Below are positions 39,401-48,600 of a stretch of DNA of 64,000 nucleotides, piece by piece. Each line of letters starts with the position of its first letter. The first letter of the stretch is position 1. Below the pieces are notes generated by a model. The model was given only the letters and a program-made list of their open reading frames with translations. It searched no databases and had not been told where the DNA came from. Made by a program: the position numbers and the translations under genes. The stretch lies in contig NC_088800.1 in NCBI RefSeq assembly GCF_011386835.1, positions 85,438,981 to 85,502,980 on the forward strand, written 5' to 3'. The DNA is from Chrysemys picta bellii (Eukaryota; Chordata; Testudines; Emydidae).

Positions 39401-42400
39401 GCTCTGCCTAGCCTGCTTGATGGCCCATTAAGGACCATCAGCTATACAATGGACCCATTGAGAGAAGGCAGATACGCCTTGTACCTCAGCAAAGTATGCA
39501 GGGACTGGCCCATGTGACTCCAGACTCCATTTTGTTGTAATTTTCCACAGTAGGAACAAAGAGTGTTCTTACACCTGGAAAAGACTATATAAGGCTGATG
39601 CCTGATCTCCATCTTGTCTTCAATCCTGCTTCTTACCTCTGGAGGAACTTTGCTACAAGCTGAAGCTTTGAACAAAGGACTGAGGACCCATCCCAGCGGG
39701 GGATGTTCCATAGACTTGATTTGAACCTGCAGTTTATTCCATCGCTGCTGCAAGCCTGAACCAAGAACTTTGCCATTACTGTATGTAATTGATTCCATTT
39801 AACCAATTCTAACTCTCATCTCTATCTTTTTCCTTTTATAAATAAACCTTTAGATTTTAGATTCTAAAGGATTGGCAACAGCGTGATTTGTGGGTAAGAT
39901 CTGATTTGTATATTGACCTGGGTCTGGGGCTTGGTCCTTTGGGATCGGGAGAACCTTTTTCTTTTACTGGGGTATTGGTTTTCATAACCATTTGTCCCCA
40001 TAACGAGTGGTACTGGTGGTAATACTGGGAAACTGGAGTGTCTAAGGAGATTGCTTGTGAGACTTGCAATTAGCCAGTGGGGTGAGACTGAAGTCCTCTT
40101 AGTCTGGCTGGTTTGGTTTGCCTTAGAGGTGGAAAAAACCCCAGCCTTGGGCTGTAACTGCCCTGTTTGAGCAATTTGTCCTGAGTTGGCACTCTCAGTT
40201 GGGTTCCGCCAGAACCGCATTGTCACAGAGGGTCTCCAGCTGGCAGCCCCATGGCAGTGAAATAAAGGGACGCCGCCAATCTCCTAGGCACCAGGGGTCC
40301 CTGGCACAAACGTCGCAGTCACAACTGAGACAAAGTGAAGGACATCAGCAGGGCAGGACACAAAGGAAACGTGACCCTGATTTCCATGGAGCTGTCCCCA
40401 GCTTACACCAGGGCTCAACTTGGCCTTTAGCCGCCTGACATGCAATCAGGCAAGTCTCACAAAGCAGCTCACGGATGAAACCGTCACAGGCTCTGCCCCT
40501 TACCTATCTGCTCCGTGTCAAAGTCTGCGGCGTAGAACCAGAGCACCGGGGAGGCATGCTTCGCGATGCCAGAGTCTGCAGGACAAACAAACCCGGAGGA
40601 AAGAGAATGCAACAGCCCCTCTGCCAATAGCTCCCGGGGAGGAGAGAGACGGCTGCTGGGGAACCCCCCGCTCCCCCCGCCACCTCATTCCACCAGCCCA
40701 GATCCCCCCTTACTCCCTACACGAAGAGTCGGGGTGACCGTGTGCACGATACACAACTCCAAACTGCACTGATATAAGGGAGCCCTGAAGCATTCCCCAC
40801 TATGGGCAGGAACCAGGGGTGCTGGAAGGGGGTGGGCAACAAGGGACCCTGGACCCATCACTATTAAAAGCAATGGGGGGAGGGGGCTGAGAGAAGCGAG
40901 CGGGGGAAGGGCCTCAGGGGAAGGGGCAGCGTGAAGGGCGGGGCCATGGTGGGCCTGTGCGCCCCCCCCCACACTTTTTAGGGACCTTCCACTGCTCCTG
41001 GCGGGGACACCACCAAACCCCCAGGACACACTAGTCTCAGTGCTACACTTTCTCCCCTGCCCTGACTCCTCCCAGACAACACCACCAGGGTGGGGGGGGG
41101 GGCATTACAGGTGCCCTCCGGGCAGCTGGACCACCACAGCAGCATGAGGATGTGACTGGGATGCTGCTCCTGAGACATACGCAAGAGTCACCCTAGAAAA
41201 TCCCCTACAACTAACTGCTCCTGGAGAGGAGCACAAAGCCACCCTGACCTTGGATGGCTCCCACGCTGATCTTCCTCAGCATGTCGTCCCACATGAGGAC
41301 TTGGAGTCCCTTGTACTGGTTCACGATGAAGTTCACAACCTCCTTGATGTGATTCAGGTACATCTTCCCCACATCTCCATCGCTGTGGCTGATCCAGTTC
41401 TTGGAATCCATTCCTTCCCCTAGATGAAAGACCTGGATTTACCGGAAGGGAAACTATTGTTAAGATCAGAAGCTTACTAACCTTGGTAAACAGGCATTGA
41501 GTGAAGAGCGAGCAAGGTTTACGTCCTTCCTAGAGCGATGCACCCAGGGAGCAATGATGGGAAACCGCCCCCTGCGCCAGACCCCTCCCCAGTGCAGCCC
41601 CGCAGCGATCACGCCTCTCCTCAGTCCTACGCAACAGCTACACGCAGCGACTAGGCGAAGCGGTCAGACGAGACGGACCCAAGTGCCAGCAACGTGCGGA
41701 GGATACACGGCTTCGCCACACACGACCAGACCACGGTCACCAAGCTGGTCCAGCACGAGCAGCTGGCTGAGCCGGACTCCAGGCAGACAGAGGTGATGAC
41801 AGTGGCAGAGGAAAGCTCTCTGAAGAGCTTGTGGGCACAGTGCTGTCTCTTCCGGGTGAAGGATCACCCCCACAATGGGGCTCTCCCCAACAAGGCCAAC
41901 GCTTGTCTGAGCGGCAGATAGACCTTTCTCGGGGCTGGTTCGAGACTGTTTAAACTAGCTTCCCAGGAGCGAAGGTGGACACCTCCGACCAGCCTTCGCT
42001 GATGTAAACACGGAAGAGCAAGTATGTTTAACACACACACCCCCCCACGCGCACACACACACAGTCATGAGTCAATGCAGCACAGCTTACATTAGCTCTT
42101 CAATGGGGCAACCCTGGATGGCAAAAGTAGCCAGCTAGGTTGGAGCACAGCTCGATTCTCCCCAAGCTCACACGCAGGCGGTGACAACTCAGCCCTTCAC
42201 CCCTGCAGGGTGGGCAAATGGAGTTATAGGCACTTTACTGCTCATGGGACCTTGGCAGGATGCTTTGAAACACCAGGCCCCATCTGCTCTGCAAAGCCGT
42301 TAGAGAACCCAGGGGACACTGCGTAACATGCAAGAGTTTGTCCCCGTGTCCTTTGGCCAAAAATGTCACCTCCTCCCAACCCAGTGTCGGGCACCAGAGA

Positions 42401-45400
42401 GCTGCTACCCTGCACCCCACAAGGGGCTACATTTCACTGGTGCAGTACGCAGAGGGGGAAGCACTTTGTAGTGATCATAGCTTCTGTTCACAGACCCCAG
42501 AGCCTGCAATGAAGCCACTACAAGCCGCGCTCAGTGTGATGGAAGGTGGAGTAGCTCTGCAAACCTCTTCTCCAGCTGTTTTGTTCCTCTTCCCTTCCCT
42601 CTACCCAGAGGGGCGGTCGTAAGCAACAGAGGCCATTACACCTAGAATTGGCGATTGTCTGGTGTCCCTCCTTCGACCATTAGGCAGTAAGCTTGTCAAG
42701 GCAGGGGTAGTCGTTGTGTTAGTACAGCACCTAGCACAGCGGGGTCCCAATCTACAGTTGGGGCTATTGCAATAGCAATGACCCCTCCCCCCCCGCCCAA
42801 TAACTCCCAGAGCCAGCAGGGGGCGGAGAGGAGCCTCCCCAGCTCTTACCTCGTCGGCTCCGATGTGGATCCAGCTGGAGTGTCTGTGTTTGTCCATCAC
42901 CTGCGACAGCATGCTCTTCAGCAGGGACAGGGTGTCTGGGACGTGGGGGTTGAGGCTGTTGGGGAAACGCTCGACCTCCCGCAGGTATCGGTATTTGTCG
43001 TGCTTCAGGATAAACTGTCACAAGGAAGCGTGTGAACCCAACGCAGCACAAACCGACCCGGCTGGACCCCGGGCAGGTCACGCTGCACTTTGGAAAGAGA
43101 GCGGCTGGACTGCAAGGGAAAGGAGTAACTGGGAGGCAAGTCACGGGTCTGCTTTAAAGGGGCTCTGTCCAGCTAGAATCATGCTGTGCACTGGGGGCAC
43201 GTGGGCCAGTAAGAGGGGGACCCCCCTGTCAGCACTGTTTGAGGGAGGTGTACCTGCTCCCCGTGGAACGCCCCGCGGGGGCTGAGCGCGCCGGTTCACA
43301 GTCCACAGGAGCCTCCACCAGGCTCCCTGTCAAGACCTGTGCAAATACCAGTTGTTTACGAACGGGCGACGTGTGGTGGAGCTCGATCTGGAAAGAGCCA
43401 AGCTGGACCCATGGCTGGCGTTCTTGCCAGCTCCCACCCTGCCCCAGGGAGGCCTGCCTGAACAACTCAGAGAGGCAAGCCAGCATACAGCTACCTCCCC
43501 TTGGCGGCAGAGACCAACGCCAGCTTGTTGGGTTGATGAGACTGAAGTGGCAGGGTGAGGAGAGCGACCGAGACACCCTCAGAAGACGCAGATTCCTCAC
43601 TCAGCAACAGAGAGGGGAGCCAGACACTCGTGAGAGAAACCCAACAGCCACAGACACAGCCCCCAGCTCAGTGCTGAAGTGCGGCCAACGGACATCGCGT
43701 GGGAGCCCGCAGGCAGCACTCGGTGTCTCGCAGACCGCAGTCCTCACACGAGGGCACTCTGGTGCGACGCTGGCAGGAGTAGCCCTGTTCCACAAGCGGG
43801 TTCCTAGCCCCACAGGTGGGCCTGGCGCTTCAGACTTAGAATGACAGCCGGTCCCTGCAGGCAAGGAGACGTTTGCCTGTTCAGAGCCCCCACAAAAACC
43901 AATCTATAGCTAGCCCCCTTTAAATGCTTCCAATCAAGACACATAATGAAGGGCAATGGACGGTCATCCTGCCTCCCCTGACAAAGGGAAAGTAACCCCG
44001 GGAGACAGCCTGCGAGCGAGTCTGCGAGCGCCCAGAACTCGCCTGGCTCCCTGAAAGACGGAGAGCTGCAAAGACCACAAACAAAACCCTGCATGAACAA
44101 TCCCAAGGAAAGTGCCCCCCAAGCAGGTCCCATCACAGGCCTTCCCCACCCCCATCTACTGCTGCAACGGGTCTACATCCAAGGCCAAGCCACCCAGGGT
44201 CTGCAGTAATTGTTAAAGCCACTCAGTGACACCTGGGTGAGCCTGGGTTAAGCCAGAAAAGAACGGAGCTTTTCTGGGGAGAGCTCTGGGGGGGGGGGGC
44301 CATGTCTGTGCCTGCCTGATGGGAGAGAGGAGGGAGATTCAGCCCTCTGCAGTGTTTGGTAGCAGCCATGTCGGCACCTGGATCCACCCCACAACGGCAG
44401 GGCCGGCTTTAAGCCAATTCGGCCGATTCCCCGGAATGGGGCCCCGCGCCTAAGAGGGCCCCACAACGTCCGGGGCTGCCGGCAGAGCGAAAAAAAAAAA
44501 AAAAAGCCGCGTCCTGCTTCTCCCCTTCCCTCCAGCGCTTGCGCCACCATACAGCTGATCAGCGCAAGCCTGGGAGGGAGGGGTGAGGAGGAGTAATGCG
44601 GCGTCCTTGGGGAAGAGGTGGGGCCAGGGCGGGGATTTGGGGAGGGATCCAATGGGGTAGGGAGGGGGCAGAGTCGGGGCGGGGGGGGGGGCCCGAGACA
44701 ATTCACGTCCTGGCGTGGGGCCCCGCACCTGCTAAAGCCGGCCCTGCACAACAGGGTGGCAGGACATGCCTTTCACCCTTCGGGCCAGGAGCAGCTGGTC
44801 TCAGCCATTCCCTACGGAAGGGCTGACTCACGCGGAGATCAACGCCTACCTCCACGTGCCCAAAGGTCTGCACCAGGGGAACCACCTCCAGCTTATTGAG
44901 CGCCGCTAGCTGCTGGATCTTCTCGACGTCATCCTCGCTGCAGGGCGACAGGAACAATCGGTGGGTCAGAGAGCTTTGCGTTTGCCAACCAGCAGCTGCA
45001 AAACCCCAGGCCATTCGCGGACTCCCAGACACGCCGACACCCGAGTGTTAAATCCGTCTCAGGACACTGGGGATGGGGGTGTTAATGGCTGTGCCACAGA
45101 AAGGAGGAGCCTGATACTCCCACATTCAGCGTTTCCGGGTGAGCGCTGCACATTAGTGCCTCGGGAAACCCGTGCGCGTCCCCAGAGCGGCACAGTTACA
45201 TTGCTGCAGGTCAGAGTCACTCCATGCTCATTGGCTCACTGCTTTTCCAGGTGGAGAGAATCTGGGAATGCCAATTGGGATCCAAACATGGACACTAAGA
45301 ACAGACACGGAGGCTGCTCTAACTGCGGGCACAGCCAGCGGGGCTCTTATCGAGGGCTCTGTTCCAGCAGGGCCATGCCCTGACTTGCAGACCCTCCGGC

Positions 45401-46495
45401 ACCGAGCGGGTCACGTTACTTTTGGATACCTAGCCAACCCACACAGCCAAATGCTTCCTCCGGTTCACTCACGCCCACTGCAGCAGCTTACCTATAAGCG
45501 TATGGAGACTTGAGGGTTTCAAGCTCACCCTTAAAGGGAAACATGTCTTCGTACTCGACCAGGATTCCATTTGCACCAAGTTTGGAGAGAAGCGGAAACA
45601 CCTGCAAGGAGAACAAATGCCCAGGCCAATGAGCCGACCGGCTGGGGGGGGGGGGGGGAGGGAACGGGAAACTCGCCAATCAGTCTCCTGGCCAGAGACC
45701 ATGGGTCAGACCAAACCAGGGTGTCTATGGGTGCAATTCCCCTGGTTTCCATGGGGCCGGGCTCAATAACACCAAAAGTGCTCATGGCCTTGCCTGGCTA
45801 GAAACCCGGCTCAGCAGGGCTCCGTGCCAGGCTGCACGGGTTCCAGGCGAGCCCAAGGGCAGCAAAAGGAGTCAGCCACCCAGAGCTCCTGGGCTCCCAC
45901 GAGTCTCTCTCGCTCTGAACCACAGCCACGGAGACTCCGTAACGTCCCTCTGAGGGGAGTGTGGGAGATCCCTGGCCAGTGGGCAACACCCCACGCTCAG
46001 GCAGTTCCGAAGCCAGCTCTTCCTCTCCCTTGCCCCCTGCTCTGCTCGCGTGGCCAGGTGCACCGTGCTCTCTGCGAGCACTGGAAGCCAGTGGCTGAAC
46101 TCTGGCGCCCGCAGGACCTGCTCGTAACAATTGGGATGTCCCCTCCCCCTGCCACCCACAGTCCAGCAGGATGGGGACTGGGCAGGAGAGAGGGGACAAG
46201 CGTCATCCCAGAACCCTCTGCTGCTCACCTGCTCCAAGTAGGAGACCTTGGGCGCGGCTCCTTTCAGGTCCAGGTGGACGAGCCTCATCTCCGTGGTGCT
46301 GAAGTCCTTGGAGAGCTGCTTTTTGGTGTCTTCCTTTGGATCCGTTATCTTCACCGCCGAGAGCTCCAGGGCCTGGCTGTGGGGGTGGGCCTTCTCCTTT
46401 TCCTCTCCAGCCTTTCCCCAGAAGTCATTGTCCTTGCTGATGTGCTTGTGCAGATCCAGGGTAACGCTGCGCATGCAGAACAGAGCGGCTTTCAC

Positions 46496-46534
<39 letters not shown>

Positions 46535-47338
46535 CGGCTCCCTTGTGGGCAGCCTCCGCAGAGCGGCCCCAGACACTGAATTCCCCTCCCACCCCGCGGG
46601 GGGCTCTGCCAGGACAGATGGTGTGGAGGAAAACCCAACTGGTATCTGCTCTGGCGACGGGCAGGGACATCAGCCTCCAGGGCTGTGAGCACAGCAGCTT
46701 CCGCCCACTGCTAGAGTCACGTAGTTACCCTTGCCTAAACCATCACTGGAGGGTATCTGAGCAGAACAGTCCAACCTACTGCCATGCGGTCGTGCCCCCC
46801 AATGTGTGCTCTGCAGGAGAATCCCATAGCAGCCACCTGGGAATGGGTCACAGCCTCCAGTACTTGCTGTCGCCGGCAGACTGGGACGCTGCTTCAGCGC
46901 TATCGGCTGGGGGCAGACGCAGCTCTGTCACTGGGACCCTCCTGCCCCTTTCTCCGGGTCTGTATATTATGGGGCAGAGCTGGCACTGGACACCCCAGCA
47001 CCCAGCGAGAGATGCCGGGGAGCAGCAGGAAGATCGCAGTCCCCACCATTTGGTTACAGATCCAGAAGCGTGCGGCAGGCGCTGCTGGCCATGCCAGTGC
47101 AGAGCTCGAGAGAGACGGGGGCGCTAGCTCAGCTAAGGAGCTACCTTGGGGCCGGATGGAGAGAACTCCGCTCCAAGCTCCCCAGGTGGCCCCAGCACCA
47201 TCCTGGGCTCCGCGGGCAGCCTGGCTGCAGACCGGTGTCTTACCTGTCTCGGAAGATAAATTTGATGCCTGCTAAAGCCACGATCAAGAGCACGGTGAGG
47301 CGCAGGAGGTTCAGCTTCTGGTTCCGCGGGAAGGCCAT
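30234..47338 (-). CDS. HEXD-like GH20 beta-N-acetylhexosaminidase, membrane-anchored (13 exons)
   Basis: Thirteen exons with GT-AG borders and matching phases add to 1,695 nt (564 residues plus stop). The enzyme family (GH20, hexosaminidase D) removes terminal N-acetylhexosamine from glycans. Residues about 8-28 are a hydrophobic anchor preceded by basic residues, suggesting a type II Golgi or ER membrane protein. A charged stem (about 33-91) leads to the HEXD homology starting [10 protein letters not shown] (92). The catalytic motif His-Ile-Gly-Ala-Asp-Glu is at 227-232, with the Asp-Glu pair intact, and Trp-Asp-Asp-Met-Leu starts at 280. The C-terminus matches the HEXD tail (GWFSPYHR, then EEWMEEN). 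Human HEXD, as I recall, is about 486 residues and lacks the anchor and stem, so this is more likely a paralogue ('hexosaminidase D-like') than HEXD itself. No frameshift or missing catalytic residue is seen. Confidence 0.9.
31721..31810 (-). CDS. HEXD-like coding exon 12
   Basis: Residues 474-504: [20 protein letters not shown], then [17 protein letters not shown] is shared exactly with human HEXD. Acceptor TCATGTCAG, donor AA|GTACGT, phase 2. Confidence 0.93.
32980..33081 (-). CDS. HEXD-like coding exon 11
   Basis: Residues 440-474: [20 protein letters not shown], then [14 protein letters not shown]. It aligns with the human GSFPGSNILALVTQVSLHL region, part of the helical C-terminal domain. 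Acceptor TTCTCCTAG, donor AG|GTAACT, phase 2. No 60-codon frame covers it, so it was found by reading through the gap between exons 10 and 12. Confidence 0.88.
33690..33880 (-). mobile_element. CORE-SINE/MIR-like element
   Basis: Reverse-oriented SINE: 'gaggctaagtgacttgccca', 'aggtcacacaggcgtctatg' and 'gcagagcagagtctctcaaa'. Located in the intron between coding exons 10 and 11. Confidence 0.7.
33915..34112. mobile_element. hAT-type non-autonomous DNA transposon
   Basis: The terminal inverted repeats are CAGGGGTTCTCAAACTGGGG at the left end and the inverse 'gtttgagaacccctg' at the right. The element is flanked by an 8-bp target duplication, cgctcgag (33907-33914) and cgctagag (34113-34120), with one mismatch. 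It is 198 bp with no transposase. A second family member lies at 55.23 kb. Confidence 0.92.
34770..34910 (+). mobile_element. tRNA-derived CORE-SINE fragment
   Basis: The tRNA-like segment 'ggcctagtggttagggcact' then 'gcaggagacccagattcccc' and the core words 'cagtctctctgtgctgcctg' mark a SINE in the intron between coding exons 10 and 11. Confidence 0.65.
35145..35223 (-). CDS. HEXD-like coding exon 10
   Basis: Residues 414-440: [20 protein letters not shown] followed by LEKSM. It aligns with human GGFDEDVKAKVENLLGISSLE. The acceptor is CCCCTCTAG and the donor is TG|GTACGT, phase 2. Confidence 0.9.
35374..35662. mobile_element. Non-autonomous DNA repeat, same family as 28.8 kb
   Basis: The right end 'ggctagacgtaccctta' is the inverse of the 'gggtacgtctac' terminus seen at 28.82 kb. 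The left end 'gtaggtcacgtccacacgtg' is a decayed match. It lies in the intron between coding exons 9 and 10, about 150 bp upstream of exon 10. Confidence 0.45.
36717..36753. repeat. AT-rich palindrome
   Basis: The 14-bp arms GCTATACATTTTAT (36717-36730) and its exact inverse (36740-36753) surround a 9-nt spacer. It follows a degraded repeat beginning 'ggactggtctacacac' at about 36568. Confidence 0.85.
37215..37310 (-). mobile_element. tRNA-SINE fragment
   Basis: Reverse-oriented tRNA-like head: 'gaacccaggagtcctgactc' and 'gtctaattgctagaccttgc'. It sits about 60 bp downstream of coding exon 9 in transcript order. Confidence 0.65.
37371..37453 (-). CDS. HEXD-like coding exon 9
   Basis: Residues 386-414: [20 protein letters not shown], then CLQTLVNG. 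Very close to the human [19 protein letters not shown] block. The acceptor is CCCCGCAG and the donor is G|GTGAGG, phase 1. Confidence 0.93.
38471..38675 (-). CDS. HEXD-like coding exon 8
   Basis: Residues 318-386. It begins [20 protein letters not shown] and contains FKGTTGPAQ, ending GIALTGWQR. This matches the human WAASAFKGATGPSQ and GIILTGWQRYDHY blocks that close the active-site barrel. Acceptor CTTTCCTAG, donor GTGAGG, phase 2. Confidence 0.93.
38801..38960. repeat. 80-bp tandem duplication
   Basis: Two 80-bp units (38801-38880 and 38881-38960) differ at a single base near the start (tggg versus tagg). The near-identity implies a recent duplication. It lies in the intron between coding exons 7 and 8, about 125 bp before exon 8. 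Confidence 0.97.
39149..40227 (+). mobile_element. Solo LTR of an endogenous retrovirus-like element
   Basis: The 1,079-bp element begins TGTGAC and ends GTCACA and is bounded by a perfect 5-bp duplication, gaggg (39144-39148 and 40228-40232). Inside are a TATATAA box (39586-39592) and an AATAAA signal (39841-39846), giving the U3-R-U5 order on the plus strand. No gag, pol or env sequence is present, so the internal part was lost by LTR recombination. It sits antisense in the intron between HEXD-like coding exons 7 and 8. Confidence 0.93.
40504..40575 (-). CDS. HEXD-like coding exon 7
   Basis: Residues 294-318, a short 72-nt exon: [20 protein letters not shown], then TEQI. It corresponds to the VEPVLWDYTAD region of HEXD. 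Acceptor TGTCCTGCAG, donor GTAAGG, phase 1 in and out. Confidence 0.9.
   Translation of the reverse strand, partial: TLASRSMPPRCSGSTPQTLTRSR
41249..41432 (-). CDS. HEXD-like coding exon 6
   Basis: Residues 233-294. It starts [20 protein letters not shown] and contains LMWDDML (Trp280), a barrel segment conserved with human HEXD (LVWDDML). The donor is CAAG|GTCAGG, slightly weaker than the others, phase 1. Confidence 0.92.
42640..42790 (+). mobile_element. LINE2/SINE-like 3' tail
   Basis: 'gtaagcttgtcaaggcaggg' followed by 'agtacagcacctagcacagc' and 'ggggtcccaatctac' is the repeated tail type seen in L2-mobilised SINEs; similar words occur at 7.74 and 20.7 kb. It lies next to coding exon 5. 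Confidence 0.55.
42850..43014 (-). CDS. HEXD-like coding exon 5: catalytic Asp-Glu exon
   Basis: Residues 178-232. It begins [20 protein letters not shown] and ends with HIGADE. The Asp231-Glu232 pair corresponds to the GH20 catalytic pair (HIGCDE in human HEXD as recalled). In the GH20 mechanism, Glu is the acid/base and Asp positions the substrate N-acetyl group. The exon is 165 nt, phase 0 at both ends, so skipping it would remove the active site without shifting the frame. Confidence 0.93.
44398..44746. mobile_element. hAT-type MITE with CAGGGCCGGCTTTA termini
   Basis: The ends are CAGGGCCGGCTTTA and its exact inverse. The 8-bp flanks are cacaacgg (44390-44397) and cacaacag (44747-44754), a near-perfect hAT-size target duplication. 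The interior has an A15-type run and a C-rich region but no transposase. It lies about 100 bp downstream of coding exon 4 in transcript order. Confidence 0.92.
44850..44937 (-). CDS. HEXD-like coding exon 4
   Basis: Residues 148-177: [20 protein letters not shown] followed by LVQTFGHVE. The second barrel unit, with the family-typical PLVQTFGH motif. The donor is GAG|GTAGGC, phase 0. Confidence 0.93.
45492..45601 (-). CDS. HEXD-like coding exon 3
   Basis: Residues 112-148: [20 protein letters not shown], then [16 protein letters not shown]. This is the first beta-alpha unit of the GH20 barrel and matches the human HEXD segment around GANGLLIEYEDMFP. The acceptor is CTCCTTGCAG and the donor is AG|GTAAGC, phase 2. 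Confidence 0.93.
46229..46466 (-). CDS. HEXD-like coding exon 2: luminal stem and start of GH20 homology
   Basis: Residues 32-111. A charged, Lys/Glu/Asp-rich linker without recognisable domain (residues 33-91) leads to [20 protein letters not shown] (92-111), which is the first block shared with cytosolic HEXD. The acceptor is CATGCGCAG|C and the donor is CAG|GTGAGC, phase 0. A (TG)n tract on the transcribed strand lies about 30 nt upstream of the acceptor. Confidence 0.88.
46494..46529. repeat. CA/TG microsatellite near a splice acceptor
   Basis: About 17 CA dinucleotides on the plus strand form a (TG)n tract on the transcribed strand, ending about 28 nt before the acceptor of HEXD-like coding exon 2. 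It takes the place of most of the usual pyrimidine tract and branch-site region. Confidence 0.95.
47244..47338 (-). CDS. HEXD-like coding exon 1: cytosolic tail and membrane anchor
   Basis: Encodes residues 1-32, [20 protein letters not shown] and onward, a short basic N-terminus followed by a hydrophobic helix. The donor GTAAGA follows in phase 2. The ATG sits two bases after a good acceptor (TTGCCTTGCAG|AC), so this exon is probably exon 2 of the transcript and a noncoding exon lies upstream. No in-frame upstream ATG fits better. Confidence 0.82.
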
Positions 47339-47727
47339 GTCTGCAAGGCAAACGGGGGGAGGGGAGGCCAGCTGCGCTGCAGAGCAGGATGTAGAGCAGC
47401 GAGTTGACAAACACTGATAAAGCCTCCACCTGGGGCCAGGACCTGCCTTTCACGCCGGGGGAGGAGGGACATGGAAGCAGCGCTCAGGCTGCAAGGTGGT
47501 GCTGCGAGCGAGCATGACAAGCGTGTCCAGCCGAACAGACCCTAACCACCGACTCACGGGGTTGCTCCAGGGTGGGATGGGAGAGACGCCCAGGTACAAG
47601 CTATATGCAATAGAGAAACACCTTCACAAGGGAGCCTGCTGGCTGGCCGGCTCCTGTCTGGCGAGGCGACCTCAGCTGACGCCCAGCCATCCCAAGCGTG
47701 GTTCTGCTCCACCTGTGCAATGCAGAG

Positions 47728-47875
47728 GGAGGGCGGCCTTATGGTCAGGGCACCGGCCAGGTACTCCGACGAGCTGGGTTCATTTCCCAGCTCAGGCGAG
47801 TCCGATCACCTCCCCGAGCCTCGGTTCCCATGCTGGAAACTGGGGAGAATAATTCCCCTCATCTCTTGCGCTCAG
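47728..47875 (+). mobile_element. CORE-SINE/MIR-like element
   Basis: The tRNA-like head 'cttatggtcagggcaccggc' and box-B-like 'gggttcatttcccagc' are followed by 'gagcctcggttcccatgctg'. Old copy upstream of the HEXD-like start codon. Confidence 0.6.
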
Positions 47876-48481
47876 GCCCATGTGACATCAGCTGGGACCT
47901 GGGGAGTCGCTTCATCCCTCCGCACCTCCGTTCCCCTGCTCATCCTGTGTGGCTCTGTCAGCAAACGCTCTGGAGCAGGGACAGTCTCTCACCACAGGCC
48001 TGCAGAGCAGACAGCACAACGGGCCCGGCTCTGGGCCGGGGACTCCAGGTGCCATTGCAAGGCAAGGAAATCTACGCCTTGCCCACAGGAGCTCACCAGC
48101 TGCCCCCAAGACCCTCCCCAGCCTGTCTGGGCGTGGGGGGGCGGGTGCCTGAGCTGGGTTGCCAGCTCCTTCGGGCAGAGACTGGCTCTGTTCTGAGGTA
48201 GCTCCTGTGTCTCGGCCGCAATACAAAGCAAACATTTGTTACCCAGCAACGGCCCTGAAACACCGTGGACGAGATGGGTCTCCCCAGAGGGGCAGGCAAG
48301 CGGCAGGCGGCTATTCAGTTAGTGCTATTGGGGTGCAAAGCAGAGTCCAGGCAAACAGAGCAGTACCCGAGGGGTCGCAACCGACATCAGACAAGGACTC
48401 AACCCCAGTGACGAGTCGGTGGGGAAGCAGGGAGATAACGGCAGATGCTGGGAGGGGAATACTGTTTTGGGGGGGGACTCA

Positions 48482-48600
48482 CGGCAATGTTTCCTAGTGG
48501 GTAGAGCATTGGCCTGCTGGGTGATCTTGGGCAAGTTACGTCCCAGCCCTGTGCCTCAGCTTCCCCATCTGTACAGTGGGGCTAGGGATTTTGGGAAGCA
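48482..48600 (+). mobile_element. CORE-SINE/MIR-like element
   Basis: 'cctagtgggtagagcattgg', 'gatcttgggcaagttacgtc' and 'gtgcctcagcttccccatct' form the typical MIR core order. Confidence 0.7.

Noticed and set aside
45824..46579. 251-codon plus-strand frame
   Set aside because: It is the antisense shadow of HEXD-like coding exon 2 plus intron and a CA repeat.
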